This document shows, piece by piece, positions 48,586 through 60,180 of a DNA stretch of 64,000 nucleotides; within the stretch, counting starts at the first letter, position 1, and every line of letters starts with the position of its first letter. The stretch covers positions 78,387,093 through 78,451,092 of the forward strand of contig CM056724.1 of assembly GCA_029844215.1 (NCBI GenBank). The letters run 5' to 3'. The notes beneath the pieces were generated by a model. The model searched no databases, was not told the DNA's origin, and saw nothing but the letters and a program-made list of their open reading frames with translations. Source of the stretch: Przewalskia tangutica. Its lineage: Eukaryota > Streptophyta > Magnoliopsida > Solanales > Solanaceae. Position numbers and translations under genes: made by a program.

Positions 48586-49240
48586 ATGCCTCCGCGTAGG
48601 GCAACCCGGGCCCAGGAGGGCAAGGCAGCCGAGGGAGCTGCAAGTAGAGTTCAGAGGGTTGCGAGGGCACGGGCCCAATCTTTACCTAGGGTAGTGCTTC
48701 ATTCGGGGAGTTCTGCGACGTTACTAGCCCAGCAGAGTTTATACGGCGGCGATTCTCTGCGGCCATGATGTTTGGACGCCCGATTCGCGATCGGGAGCAG
48801 AGAATATATAGTATATCGATGTCGTGAGTCTTGATGACTATCTAAGAGAGGTTGTGCAAGTAATTCTTGATTAGGCTTGAGCATGGCACGTATGCGGGCT
48901 TATGCGCAGTGGCGAAAGCGTAGAGATCGATGGGTTAACGAGGCGACGAGAAGAGGGCGAGCGGCAAGGTCCTGGTAACTTTCGAGGCGAGTCGCCTCGC
49001 GGTTTAGATTATGCACATCCACGATGCGAGAGGTCCTCCACGGGGTTCGGGGCGTTCGGGGTTGCGGAGTTGGTCGAACTCGAGTTTTGATTCACGGCTA
49101 CGTAGGCTCGGCCGGCGGATTCAGTTTTTCCCCAGTGTTCACTGTGTGACAGGCGTCGTCCCGGGGAATGTCATCTTTGGATGATGCTTGTTTTGCTGGC
49201 GGCCGTCAGGGCCATGTGTCGAATGGGTGACCTAGTAGGA
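48586..49240 (+). pseudogene. gag: Decayed gag of element D
   Basis: Starts MPPRRATRAQEGKAAEG, parallel to the gag start of G (MPPRKATRPEGQGEAA). The frame at 48586-48768 runs 60 codons; 48902-49090 may be a later piece. A zinc knuckle remnant at about 49189-49230 reads CFAGGRQGHVSNG: the second and fourth ligand cysteines appear as Gly, and a stop follows. The capsid domain is much shortened compared with G (about 0.65 kb against 1.36 kb). Confidence 0.7.
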
Positions 49241-49879
49241 GGACTTAGCCTTCAGGATCGATGGGTAGTTCGTCACCTTCCCACTGGTATGCGCCTACGG
49301 GTAGATTTGTTTAGAACGGCTTAGGGGAGTGAAGCAGTAGATACAAGTATATCCTTAACCCTCTAGGGATCAGTATGTGTGATAAGATGAGTATATCGTA
49401 AGTGTTGTGTGCTAGTAGCAGCGTGTTAATTGTGATTAGAAATCATGGTTAGTTAACTGAGTAAGATTTGGGAGATAGAAAGGGTGTGAACCTTAGAATG
49501 TTATACGTGGAGACCTTAGAGGTAAGGCCATCTCGGGTAAAGAATTATTTTATGTTTGACCCTTATCGGAGTGCATAGTGCACGTGAGCTATGTTTTTGG
49601 GATAAGTCCCTGAGTAGCGTATATGAAAGAGGGTAGTTGAGCTAAGAAGACCGTTAGGTTTTCGTAACGTGATTAGTGAGATTGTTCCTTTGGGGAGCTA
49701 GTATTTTGCGCATTGCCGGGTCGGGTTGAGGACACGTTGCGGGTCAACCCGCGGCCTGTTTGGTGGTGGGGTCAGTTTGTGGTGGTCCCGCTTTGTGGTA
49801 GGGTCACGAGGGTGTTAGGCCCATGTTTAGTTAACCATCGTACGAGTTCGTAGATGCGATCAGCCAGTAGTCGGGCCGA
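49241..49879 (+). other. Non-coding filler in place of PR-RT-RNase H
   Basis: No protein domain is visible. It has blocks shared with C (18840-19320) in reverse complement, among them the GGGTTGAGGACA...GGGTCAACCC stretch at about 49720-49760. Its presence in two independent insertions shows it is a standing part of family II and not a chance decay product. Confidence 0.65.
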
Positions 49880-50750
49880 TGGGGTCAGCCCATCGTGTCG
49901 TTCAGTCAGGACTGTTGCTTGGCATTGATGTTTTATCAGAAAGGTTGTAAGGCTGCACGGGGTGCCTACCTTCACCTTATGACAGACAGTGGAGCCCAGG
50001 GTACGGCTGTTTCTTTTTTCTGGAGGTTTTACCAGGCAAGGTTAGGAACTCAGGTGAGTCTCAGAATCACATTCGCCCTCGGGCCAGTGTTTGGATTTCA
50101 GGGATAGTTGCGAGAATTGTTGTCTCCTGTTGAAGGAGTGTTTAAGCTACCATTTCAGTGTTCGGATGTCGCCTCATGAAGCCTTGTAGGGGCGGATGTG
50201 TAAGTCGTCGGTCGACTGGTTCGATGTTGGCAAGATTCAGATAGTTGGTTCAGGCTTGTTCCAGCAGACTGTGGATAGGGTAAAGCTTGTCTAGAAGAGG
50301 TTCCGCACTCGGAGAAATCGTGACGGATAATCGGCGACGACGCCAGAGTTCGGGTTGACGGTCGGTCTTCTTGAGAGTACCACCCGGTCAGGTGTGACGA
50401 GTTTTGGAAAACAGATGGAACTTAGCCCAGTTACTTTGGGCCCTTTGGGTTCATGTGAAGAATAGGCGGGTTGCCTATATGTTAGCTTTTGTCGTCCGAC
50501 TTAGGGCAAGACGTCCGGTCTTTCCTATTGATATGTTCGGAAAGTATCGAGATCCATCGAGTGTTCCCGTTAATAGCGACCACGTTAGAGATAGTAACCC
50601 CGAGTTTTGGAAATCAAGCGATGTCGAATGTGGTAAGAGTTCGAGGTATGACACTCGGGGATCGCACGCGCCCGGTACCATTTTTCGGTCGCGGAGTGAC
50701 ACTAGAACCTCGCGCAAAGTGACAAAGGTGGTATCATTTCTTTTGTAAAG
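49880..50750 (+). pseudogene. pol: Integrase remnant, element D
   Basis: The frame at 49895-50107 has FYQKGCKAARGAYLHLMTDSG-like text with GAQGTAVSF and RLGTQVSL, a decayed integrase core. About 50165-50230 resembles SPHEALxGxxxxSSVDWFDVG. The frame at 50404-50748 has RVAYMLAFV and VFPIDMFGKYRDPSSVPV, the integrase C-terminal region. It matches the Y remnant at 9482-9664. No catalytic core survives. Confidence 0.72.
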
Positions 50751-50937
50751 AGAAGGCGCGAAGGAAGTATATTTTAGACCGGAGAGAGGTGTTTGTGGTG
50801 ATGTTAGAGGTGTTTCCTCGTGGACTTGGATGTAAGTATTTTGGCGCAAGTTGGTTCCGTGGCCATGTTGCGGGTTTGTTCTCGTAAGTATAGTGGTGAA
50901 GACTATCTCGCGCATCTTGTGTTGAGACTTGAAAAGG

Positions 50938-50972
50938 AACATTCGGGACGAATGTTTCTAAGGAGGGGAGAA
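50938..50972 (+). promoter_or_regulatory. Hairpin and polypurine tract, element D
   Basis: AACATTCGGGACGAATGTT (50938-50956), a perfect 8-bp stem with a 3-base loop, followed by AAGGAGGGGAGAA (50960-50972) directly abutting the 3' LTR. Confidence 0.88.
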
Positions 50973-53900
50973 TGTTATACCCCGTATTTCCAGAGTATGT
51001 ACGTGAGGACGTACGTAGAAAATTTGAGCCTTAGATAGGCATTGGATCGATTTTTGTACACAACTACCGAAGGAGTCGTTTTCGACGAAACGTTTCCACA
51101 GCTTTCGTAGGGAAAATTACGGCAATGTCATTTTGAATTTTTTCGGATTTTTCCGAGAGACGAAACATTTTGGACCAACGGGAGGGTGACATGTTTCACC
51201 TCACATTGAAGCAAGTGGGCGGCTTTGGACGATTTGGGCGTCAAGTGGGACGATTTTGGCTTGATCTTTTGGCCTTGTTTTGTGCCTTGTTTTGTGCCTT
51301 GTTTTGTGGAGTGTTTTGTGGAGTAGGGTTAGGTGCACATGGCTTGATCAAGGCCTTACACTTGCCTTGCACATGGCTTGATCTTGGCCATTGGTTGGCC
51401 TTTGCTTAGCCTATAAATACCCCTTGAAGTGAAGACTTCTTCATCCACTCCTCACTTGTCTAAATCTTGAAAACCCCTCTCCTCCATCTTGTTGACTCTC
51501 GTCCAAGAGCCCCCCTCCCTAGTCAAGGCCTTTGGCCGAAACCCTCTCCCTTTGTGAGCCTTAGCGAGAGCCCTCTCTCTAGAGTGTTGTTCTCGTGTAA
51601 CACACCCCGCTTGGTTGAGAAGTACTCTCCAAGTATTGTTATAATGCCCAAATACCTTAGCCTTATACCTTGTAGTATTCCAAGGTTACACTTATACAAA
51701 AGCCCAGAAAATACTATTATACTTTCCGTCAGTCACAAAACCGAAACCCTAAGGAAAATCTCCATAGTCAGTTGGAGTATTGTGTAGAAGTTGGTTAGAA
51801 CTTCTAAGGGTGGTTTAGAGCGGTTGGAGCGCCTGAGTTGAGCTAAACGTTGCCCAGATCGACATCTCTACTTGATAATTATGGGCTTATCGAGGTAATT
51901 ATCTTGTCCTCTATTGTAATTGGAAATTACATGATTGTTAGATTATATAGTTGAAGTATACTATATATAGAACTGAACGTAGTATCGCAATGTCTTTTGA
52001 CTTAAGCCCAATAATAAGAAACCTTTTCAAAGAAGAGTCTCGAATCGTAATTACATAGGATCAGACATGAGACTTGTGTAGCTTTTCGTGAGGTAGAATT
52101 GTGCACGTCCGATTAGACGTATAACCCCTCGTTGGCTTGGTAGCCGCCGATAGAGGAGGAGATTTACGCCGCATGGGGGAGGTGCCGAATTTTCTCAGAG
52201 AATTTTCCACGATGAGATCTAGATGTTAATAAGCGCCTGTGGCCTTTTTAGGTTGAAGTACTACGTGTGGCGCGATCTACGTGGCTTAAGGAGTAGCCGA
52301 CGGTTTGAGGTACTTGGAGCGCTTTTGCTATTAGTCGATAATCGCCGCGAGGTATGTGAACCTCTTCCTATCTCTTCTAGCATGATATGTGTGTAACTAT
52401 GTAGTACGATAGACGCATACGTGTTAAATATATTTGATTGGTCTAAAACATAAAGTGTTATAACGGCTTTATGGGAAGTTGGTTATATGACTTTATGTAG
52501 GTAAGAAAATACTTGTGGTTTTTAAAAGGTAACCGATTTGAACTATAAGCGGCTGGTTATGTGATAATAAAGAACTTGAAGTATTTCAAAAGATTTTTGA
52601 ATCATTTTGAAAGAAGTAATACTTGGTTTTTGAAAACTTAAGAGTTATACTAGCTTTATGGGAAGTTAGGTATAACGGCTTAAGAATGTTTTCTTGATTT
52701 CGAAATCGAATGTGTATCGACAAACCATCGCAGCGTTAATAAAAGGAAATGTTTTGACAGATTAAGTATTATTAAAACCAAGAGAAACTTCCATCCGCAT
52801 AGAAGCTAAGATGAGACAAAATGATATTTCCTAGATCATGGTCATTGTAATAAGATTGTTATAAACAAGAATATCCTACTCACATATAAGGCTTATGTTT
52901 CTCGATGGTTTAAAAGAGAATTATACTCTTAAATGAATAAGACGATGAACTACTAAACCTTTCTAAAATAAGAAACGTGAACATTTGAAATTAGGCAAAC
53001 TTGACGCTTGGAAAATAATGTTGTTACTTGATTTTACAAAGGTAAGTGTTTTGATTTACTTCAAAAGATAATCACTCTATTTTCATATACTACGTATTGT
53101 GTGACTTCGTGAAAGTAACGTATCTTTTAAAGAGTTAATGTATGAAGTACTTTGGGGATAAAACCCGAACTTGTTGACATATAGTAGAAAGTACCCTGTG
53201 TGTATAACTTGATTGTGTTGGTTTGTGATAGCCTTGTAATACTTTCTTGTTGATTGATAAGTAAACATGCTAGGATGCTACGTGTGTTAGTATCTTGTGA
53301 TGTTAGTGTAAAGGGGCTTTCCCCTCGACTGCGCTTAAAGTTGTTTGACTATCAGCCGTTATGTTGATATTGTACCACTCACCTTGACTTGTCTCCGGAG
53401 GTTAAGCTGCCCTCCGATGCGGGGTAGACTCAGGCGGTCTGGGACCATGATTCGAGAATACCTCATGCGGGTCCAGGGATCCATGCGAACTACGGAGTTC
53501 CGTGTTAGTTTGCGCCCTTGTGGTCATGCGGTCTTTGTGGCTACGCGATCGCGAGTCCAAGACGATGCCGGGAGTAGCTACCCTCGACGCGAGGAATACC
53601 TCACGCGGCCTATGAGGTTGGCCTACGCGAGTGCGGAGAGTTCTGTGGCTAGACGCGCACATTTGATACTGCGGGTGAGTGACCAGCTTTGATCATGTGA
53701 CGGTCTAGACAGATATCATGACACAGTTTATGACCTTGTTGGTACTGTGGGTGTTAGTAGTCGGTTATGCCTTCGTACTTACCCTGTACTGTTTTATTAG
53801 GACACAGGTGGGACCTGGTGTTCATGTGTATTTCTTGGTGCTTTTATATCATAAACTGCCGGCAGTGAGGAAGGTATTCCACGGGCATGATTGATGTTAT

Positions 53901-54478
53901 GGGCTTGAGACCCATAGTTATATTTGAGTGATGACTTTCAGTGCGTGAGTCCCGACTTGATACGATTGCTATTTAATTGTAAATCGTAGTTTGGTTATCA
54001 TACATGTCTCGCTTTATAGACTATTATGATTTCATTTACGATTTTCGCCACATACTTGGTACATTATCGACTCCTTCGGGGCCGCTCATGCCGCAGGTGG
54101 TACACCGCCGTTGATCCTCGCTCTTAGGGTCACGCTCAGCGTTTGGGAAGCTCCGTTCCTCCGGTGGCTTATCTTGGTATAGTCCACTGTTGTTATAGGT
54201 TCTTAAATTCTGGTGTGTGACGGGGCCCTGTCCCGTCGTTGTTGTCATATCATTCGTAGAGGTCTGTAGTACTGTTGTGGGCAGGGTTTGTAAAAAGGAT
54301 TAAACTGTTCATTTTGAAAGAGTTGTTGTTTATATATATGTCGAAAGGCAAGTGTTCACAGATTATTGTTTATACTTCTGTTATTTCATGTTATTGATTT
54401 ATGTTCCGCTGATTTTCTCGATGTATGACTACCGGGTGCCCGGTAAGGCACGACCACGCCCGGGTTCGGGTCGTGACA
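50973..54478 (+). mobile_element. 3' LTR of element D, 3.51 kb
   Basis: TGTTATACCCC to GTCGTGACA, colinear with the 5' LTR. TATA is at 51412-51419 and the conserved block at 51986-52011 (here CTTAAGCCCAATAATA against CTTAAGCCTGAATAATA in the 5' LTR). Imperfect repeats lie near 53410-53650. Many differences between the two LTRs are one- to three-base indels at CTG, CAG or CCTGG. Confidence 0.92.
51412..51419 (+). promoter_or_regulatory. TATA box, 3' LTR of D
   Basis: CCTATAAATACCCC, 439 bp into the LTR. In a 3' LTR it could drive transcription outward into E's gag region. Confidence 0.55.
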
Positions 54479-54483
54479 AGAAC
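54479..54483. repeat. Target site duplication of element D (right)
   Basis: AGAAC after GTCGTGACA. Confidence 0.92.
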
Positions 54484-55860
54484 CCGGATCTATCAAGGCA
54501 TACACATCAAATCCAGAAAGTGATAAGGTACCTGTGACGACATCAGGTGAGGCCTCCTGATCCCGCCTACCGACAAGGCATAAATGCGTTCTCGAGGACC
54601 GCGAATCGGGACCCGCGCCACGACCTCCGCGCGACTGGCGGCCTACGAGTACCGCCCGGCGAGTAATCAGAGGAGAGGAAGAAGACCAAAGACCACGTAG
54701 CCGACTCCTACCACCCGCGCGCTCCTAGTCGGACAAGCTCGCAAAGTGGCCCCGCCGCCACAAGTGTAGCAACCTCTGAAGTAGGACCACAACTCCCAAG
54801 ATGGGATCTACCGCATCGGCCACACTGAGGGGGGGTGGTCTCGATCGGTTATCACCTCTGCTACCCTGGAAGTCCGAAGTCCTGGGCCCCGACCGCCCGA
54901 ATACTCTGGGTCAGGCCAAGACGAGCAGAGTGCTCGAGCCGGCCGTGGTGCACCCAGATCGCCGCCGAGGCCGCCACCACGATAGCCACCAAAATACCAC
55001 CGCCCCGGCCTTCTCGCTGCCGTCACAACCCGTCGGCCTTACGCCTCGCATCCAAGTGCATGAGCTCGCACGCGGTAATATCCATACCGGGTCAAGAGCC
55101 ACACCCGCACAAGACTCGGCCATATAATCATCTAGCCCGGTGAAGTAACGATGCACCCTGTACTCCATATCAACTACAAACGCAGGCACATAACCAGACA
55201 ACTAATCAAACTCAACGTTGTACTCTAATCGCGGCCCTTCTCTGCTCTCAAAGAACAAAAATCTGTTACCGCGTGCCTCTCATCCGCGAGGCAAGAAATG
55301 AGTGAGAAAAGCCTCCGAGAACTCGTCCCAAGTAGCTGGGGACGCGCGCTCTCCCCGAGATAACTCCCACGAATCAAACCAATCGACTGCGGTATCACGC
55401 AGCCTATGTGAGCTGAAGACCACAAACTCGGTCTCTGAAGCCTTGATCACTCGCATGATCCTTCAGAATCGACGGATGAACTCCTCGCGATCATCCTCGT
55501 GCCTCACCGTAGAAAGCTACAACTCGTAAAATCCGTAGCCTCAAATCGTTCGATCTCGGGTGAACCACGTGCACGGCCGAATCGAATCGCCGCATCCAAC
55601 CTATCTCATGTTCGCCACGATCCCGCCGAATCGCCATCTCCTTGTAACCCATCTCGTCTGCTCCAGGCTGAGGAACTGGAGGTGCAGGTACTGTGGTCTC
55701 ATCAGCCACTGCTACGGCCCTAAAACCTCATGTGGTCGGCGGCGTCGTAGAACTCGCCGTCTCGGGTATAGACTGGGCCTGAGCCCTCGTGACTCTAGGT
55801 GTCCCACTAGCAGCTCCGCCGCTTTGCCCTTCGGGCCCGGTTGCCTTTACGTGGAGGCAT
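54484..55860 (-). pseudogene. gag: gag and start of protease, element E
   Basis: Minus strand; likely start codon at 55860 (ATGCCTCCACG context, as in G). The frame at 55491-55709 has the N-terminal part (MADETTVPAPPVPQPGADEM, GYKEMA). A zinc knuckle remnant CYTCGGGATLRAC at about 54733-54771 keeps three cysteines, with the His region shortened. The leftmost 100 bp encode the ALIDPG start of protease, cut by element D. Frameshifts are frequent. Confidence 0.8.
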
Positions 55861-56041
55861 AATCGCATGTAAAAGGAACACGTTAGGGGTCCAACTTATA
55901 ACACGACTCTAAGGCACGATCTCGAGTGAGAAGAATGGAAACCAATCCTAAATATCCTATAGCCTCACGATTATTGGTGCACAACACACCGATAATCAAG
56001 ACTTACTAGATACGGTCTGTAGACACTTTCATAGATAACCT
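55861..56041 (-). other. Leader between PBS and gag, element E
   Basis: About 180 bp without coding signs. Blocks such as GATTGGTTTCCATTCTTCTCA and the GTGTGTTGTGCACCA region are conserved in the same place in C, B, G and D, so it may hold packaging or dimerisation signals. That role is inferred from position only. Confidence 0.5.
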
Positions 56042-56052
56042 GCTCGATACCA
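56042..56052 (-). promoter_or_regulatory. Primer-binding site, element E
   Basis: TGGTATCGAGC on the minus strand, four to five bases from LTR b, again lacking bases at CAG. Confidence 0.78.
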
Positions 56053-56056
56053 CTTT

Positions 56057-58472
56057 TGTCACGACTGCCTCGGCCCGTGATCGTGCCTTACCCGCACCTC
56101 CAAGCCATACATCGAGAAAATCAGCGAATATAAAAACATAAGACATGAAACAATTGTAAAAGAGACATTTTATCTCGAGAAAGTGGCGCTTTCTAATATA
56201 TATATATCAAAATCGCGCTTTACATCCCAACTGCATAATAGACTACTGCACTTCTGGAAGTAAACAACTATGGCGACAGGCCCGCCATACCCTCGATCGC
56301 ACAAAACTATCTACAACAGGAGATCATACCCAAAAGTCGAGCCTCGGAGAAGATGGAGCTCACGACACCAACGCAAAAGATCCTAAGGATGCGGATCTAG
56401 CACCGCTTGCCTTACCGCGGCATGAACGCACCCCGAAGGAGGTCAAGACAACAGTACCAAGTATGTGAAATCAGAAAGTACTTAAATGAAATCATATCAT
56501 TTTAAAACCAATTTTACAAATATGCACGAAACAACCAATGTAACCGCACATAGTGCCACATCATAAATAAGAGCAACAATAGGTAAACTGTAACAGGTCT
56601 TTTCTAGGCTGCGAATGATCGAAGCAGGGCCAATCGCCCATAGTATCATTATGCATGCCTAATCCTGGACTCCCGTAGTCCGCATAGGCCACCTAGGCCC
56701 GCATGAGGTATTCCTCGCATCGAGGGTAGCTACTCCCCGGCATCTTCCTGGACTCGTAGTCCGCATGGCCACATAGACCGCATGACCATAAAGGCCGCAC
56801 ACTAACCTGGAACTCTCGTAGCTCCGCATAGGTCCCCTGGACCCGCATGAGGTATTCTCGAATCATGGTCCTGCATCGCTCGAGTCTACCCCGCAGACGG
56901 AGGCGTTAACCCCCGGTATCATGTCAAGAGGTGAGTGATATAATACTAACATAACAGCTTATCGTTAAACAACATAAGCACAACAAGAATACCCTCTTAC
57001 ACAAACGTTACAAGACACTAACACACATAGCATCATATTATGTCTACTTATCCAATCATCTTATTATCCTTTCCATAAATCAATATAAGTCTTTTATAAA
57101 CACATAAGTAAACTGTTTCTTTTATCTTTCTTAAGTCGTTTATACTTAACTTCCCATAAAGTTAGTATAACTCTTAATCTTCTTGTTTTAAAAACAAATA
57201 TTCTTCTTCTTTCAAAACTTATTTATAATTCTTTTGAAAGACTTTTAAGATATTTATTATTCAGGCTTAAGTCAAAAGACATTGCCGTAAAGCTACGTTC
57301 AGTTAACACACGTACGTCTACCGTACTATATATATATACTTTAAAATATCATGCTCAAGAGTATAGGAAGAATCACATACCTTCTCGGTGAAATCCACCT
57401 GCCAAGTCGAATATGTCGCGCGCAGAGTAACATCCTATAATAGTCAAAGACGTCTATCAAAGTCTAGACTACTCTGTAGGACATTCTAAACAGAGGGTTC
57501 TCTATTCTACGGAAAATCGGGCAGCACTTCCCTACCCGGTAAACTATACAAGTCTCATCAAATACATCCCATGTAAGTCTGCTTTAATTCTTCTTCTGTT
57601 ATACCCTTCTACTGTGATTACAGTTCACTTCTATTCTTTAATATCCTTCTATATCTAATACTCAAGTCTTAACTATTCTTATATGTAATATCCAATTACA
57701 ATAGAAGGACAAGATATTTACCTCGATAAGCCCAAAATTATCCAAGTTAAAAGTCGATCCCGAGCAAGGTTTAGCTCCTAGTTTGCACGCTCCGATAGCT
57801 CCAAGAACCCTTCGAAGTTTCCAACAACTTCTACTTAAATACTAAAAGGGATTTGGGGCTAGGGTATTTTGGAATAGTGGCTATACTTGGAAGACAACTT
57901 TCTACCAAAGGGGGGGGGGCTTCACAAAGCCACTACGCTAGAAGGGAGAGGGTGTTTGCCAGGCTCTCAGAGGAAGTGAGGCTAGGACGAGAAGCTCTCA
58001 AAGGGGGAAGAAGGATTTTAGGCTTGAGATTTGTGATGAAGAAGTCTTCAAAGGAGTGGTATTTATAGGAAACCAAGGGCCATGATCAAGCCAAGTGGGG
58101 GGCAAGTGGAGGGCCAAGATTTGCCCAAGTGCCCCCTAACCTACTCCTCAAATCACTCCACAAACAATGGCCCATGTCTTAAGCCCCAAAACAAGGCCAA
58201 TCGTCCAAGGCCTTAGCCCCCCTTTGCCGTCCAATGAGGGTGACAAGTGTCACCCTCTCGTTGGCCCAAAAATGTTCCATCTCTCGGAAAAATCCGCAAA
58301 AATTAGAAATGGCATAGCCATAATTTACCCTACGCAAGTTTTGTAAAACGTTTCGTCCGAAAACCATCCGTTTTGTGAGTTGTGCCCAAAATCGTCCATA
58401 ATGCCTAACTTAAGGCTAAACTTTTTGTACGTACGCCCCTACGTACATACTCTGGAAATACGGGATATAACA
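56057..58472 (-). mobile_element. LTR b, shared by E and H (2.42 kb)
   Basis: TGTCACGACTGCC to ACGGGATATAACA. On its left are PBS and gag start, making it the 5' LTR of E. On its right are PPT, hairpin and pol end, making it the 3' LTR of H. Contents mirror LTR a: imperfect repeats (about 56650-56900), conserved block (57261-57287), TATA (58060-58067), palindrome (58238-58255). The stretch 58405-58593 encodes the same chance frame as 12006-12194. Confidence 0.87.
58060..58067 (-). promoter_or_regulatory. TATA box of LTR b
   Basis: TATTTATA on the plus strand, about 405 bp from the LTR start in element sense. Confidence 0.6.
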
Positions 58473-58507
58473 TTCTCCCCTCCTTAGAAACATTCGTCCC
58501 GAATGTT
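58473..58507 (-). promoter_or_regulatory. Polypurine tract and hairpin, element H
   Basis: TTCTCCCCTCCTT (58473-58485) and AACATTCGTCCCGAATGTT (58489-58507). Confidence 0.85.
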
Positions 58508-58601
58508 CCTTCCCAAGACAGATAACGATAAGGTTCTTCATAACTTACACAGTTGCAAATGCCACACACGGCCACAAAACAACACTTAGGCAATAAGTAA
58601 A

Positions 58602-59110
58602 TTAAATCAACAAGTAGGAAAGTGAGTTACCTGGAGGTATGGGGAATAAGTGAGGATACTTCTGTCTCATGTCCTCCTCAGCTTCCCACGTCATCTCCTC
58701 CCTGAGCTCGTTCCGCCACAAGACTTTGATGGAAGCCACGCCCCGTCCGCAGACGCCTAACTCGACGATCGATTATCGCTATGGGAATCTCCTTATACGA
58801 TAACCCCCGGTCACCGACATCGCCAATCGGTGCACTCTAGATGGATCCCGATACATCTCCTCAAAGATAGAAACATGAAACACCGGATGCACTGCCTTCA
58901 GATCGGACGGCAGATCCAACTCATAGGCAACCTTGCCTACCTCGCGGACAATCAAACGCCCAATGTACCTCGGCCGAAGTTTCTTCTTCCCGAATCTCAT
59001 CACACCCTTCATGGGTGACACCTTCAGAAAACCCAATCATCAACCCCAACTCGGATGCCGACGACGATGATCTCGTGATATGACTTCGCCGACTCGAGCC
59101 GCCAAGAATC
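58602..59110 (-). pseudogene. pol: Integrase C-terminus and chromodomain, element H
   Basis: The frame at 58779-59036 has KVAYELDLPSDLKAVHPVFH and VTGGY. The chromodomain at about 58625-58745 is nearly the same DNA as in E, and the stop is near 58602. Almost identical to E at 12203-12700 apart from single-base and short indels. Confidence 0.8.
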
Positions 59111-60180
59111 GCCTTGATAAGCTTCACTTATCCATCGCTCGCCGCACCAACCGTCCCACTAATCGCACTCTCGCCATTATCAAACCAGCCTATCGGCGAC
59201 CGCACTTCCTCCCATACAAGGCCTCATAAGGCGCCATCTCGAATCTGGAGTGGTAGCTATTATTATACGCAAACTCAACTAGAGGAAATGATCCTCCCAT
59301 ACCTCGGTCAATAACACGGGCTCGCAGATATCCTCGAGTCCGGATAGTGCGCTCTGCTGTCCGTCTGCTCGTGGATGGAATGCGATTGTGCTCACTGCCC
59401 CTAAACTCCTTCTCGAAAGACCTCCAGTTAGCCGAAATCGCTCCTCTCATGCGATATGATCGAAATAGGGACTCCATGCGATCGACGATCTCTCGGATGT
59501 AAAGTTCGCATAATCCTCACCAAAAAGTCGCCCCGACGGAAGAAAGTGGGCTGATTTCACACCGCCGATTTCGGCGATAACCCATATAGAATCATGTCTC
59601 CTCCGAGTGCGAGGTAATCCCGTGAGAAAGTCCATGTTGATCACCTCCCACTTCCGTGTCGGAATCTCTATCTTCGCAACAAACCACGGGCCTCGTGCTC
59701 TATCTTCACCGCCGACAACACGCACCGAGCTACAAACTCGCAACGCCCTCTTCAAGCCATCCCACCAATACATAGATCTAAGCTCGTGGTACATCTTGGT
59801 CGCACTTCGATGGATAGAGTATCGCGCGCCGTGAGTCCCCAGAACTCACAAGTCCCGCAATATCCGAACACACAACTCGCCTCAAACCTTAGCACCCCAT
59901 CGTGCTACCTCAAAAGGACCTTTTTCCTCACGGCGGTCAGATTACACGCATCGTCAAACTGGATCCTCAAATGCTTCCTCTTCACCTCTCGACGATGGAA
60001 GACTCGGCAACCTCTCGAACTCGAACCTCATCGCTATCGTAATCAATCAAACGGACACCAAGGCTCGCTAATCGATGCAAATCGCGAACCATGCCCTCCT
60101 CTCCTACGCACATTTGATAGGCTACCCATCGACCGCAACTGGGCATCCGCCACAACATTGGCCTTCCCGTGGTACAGATA
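59111..60180 (-). pseudogene. pol: Integrase core, element H
   Basis: The frame at 59447-59794 has MYHELRSMYWWDGLKR, WEVINMDFLTGLP with the first catalytic Asp, and HDSIWVIAEIGG (the second Asp region is altered). 59190-59477 has ERTIRTRG, LVEFAYNN and EALYGRKC. Zinc-binding cysteines are frameshifted (VCSSVRVVGG). Compare G, where this region is open. Confidence 0.8.

Larger units (their letters stand above)
44858..54478 (+). mobile_element. Element D: full-length family II non-autonomous retrotransposon
   Basis: The only plus-strand element, 9621 bp, flanked by AGAAC. 5' LTR 44858-48379 (3522 bp), internal 48380-50972 (2593 bp), 3' LTR 50973-54478 (3506 bp). PBS, PPT and hairpin are in place. 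The internal region holds a decayed gag, a non-coding filler and an integrase remnant; protease, RT and RNase H are absent. LTRs make up about 73% of the element. The two LTRs are very similar, so insertion looks relatively recent. Confidence 0.92.
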
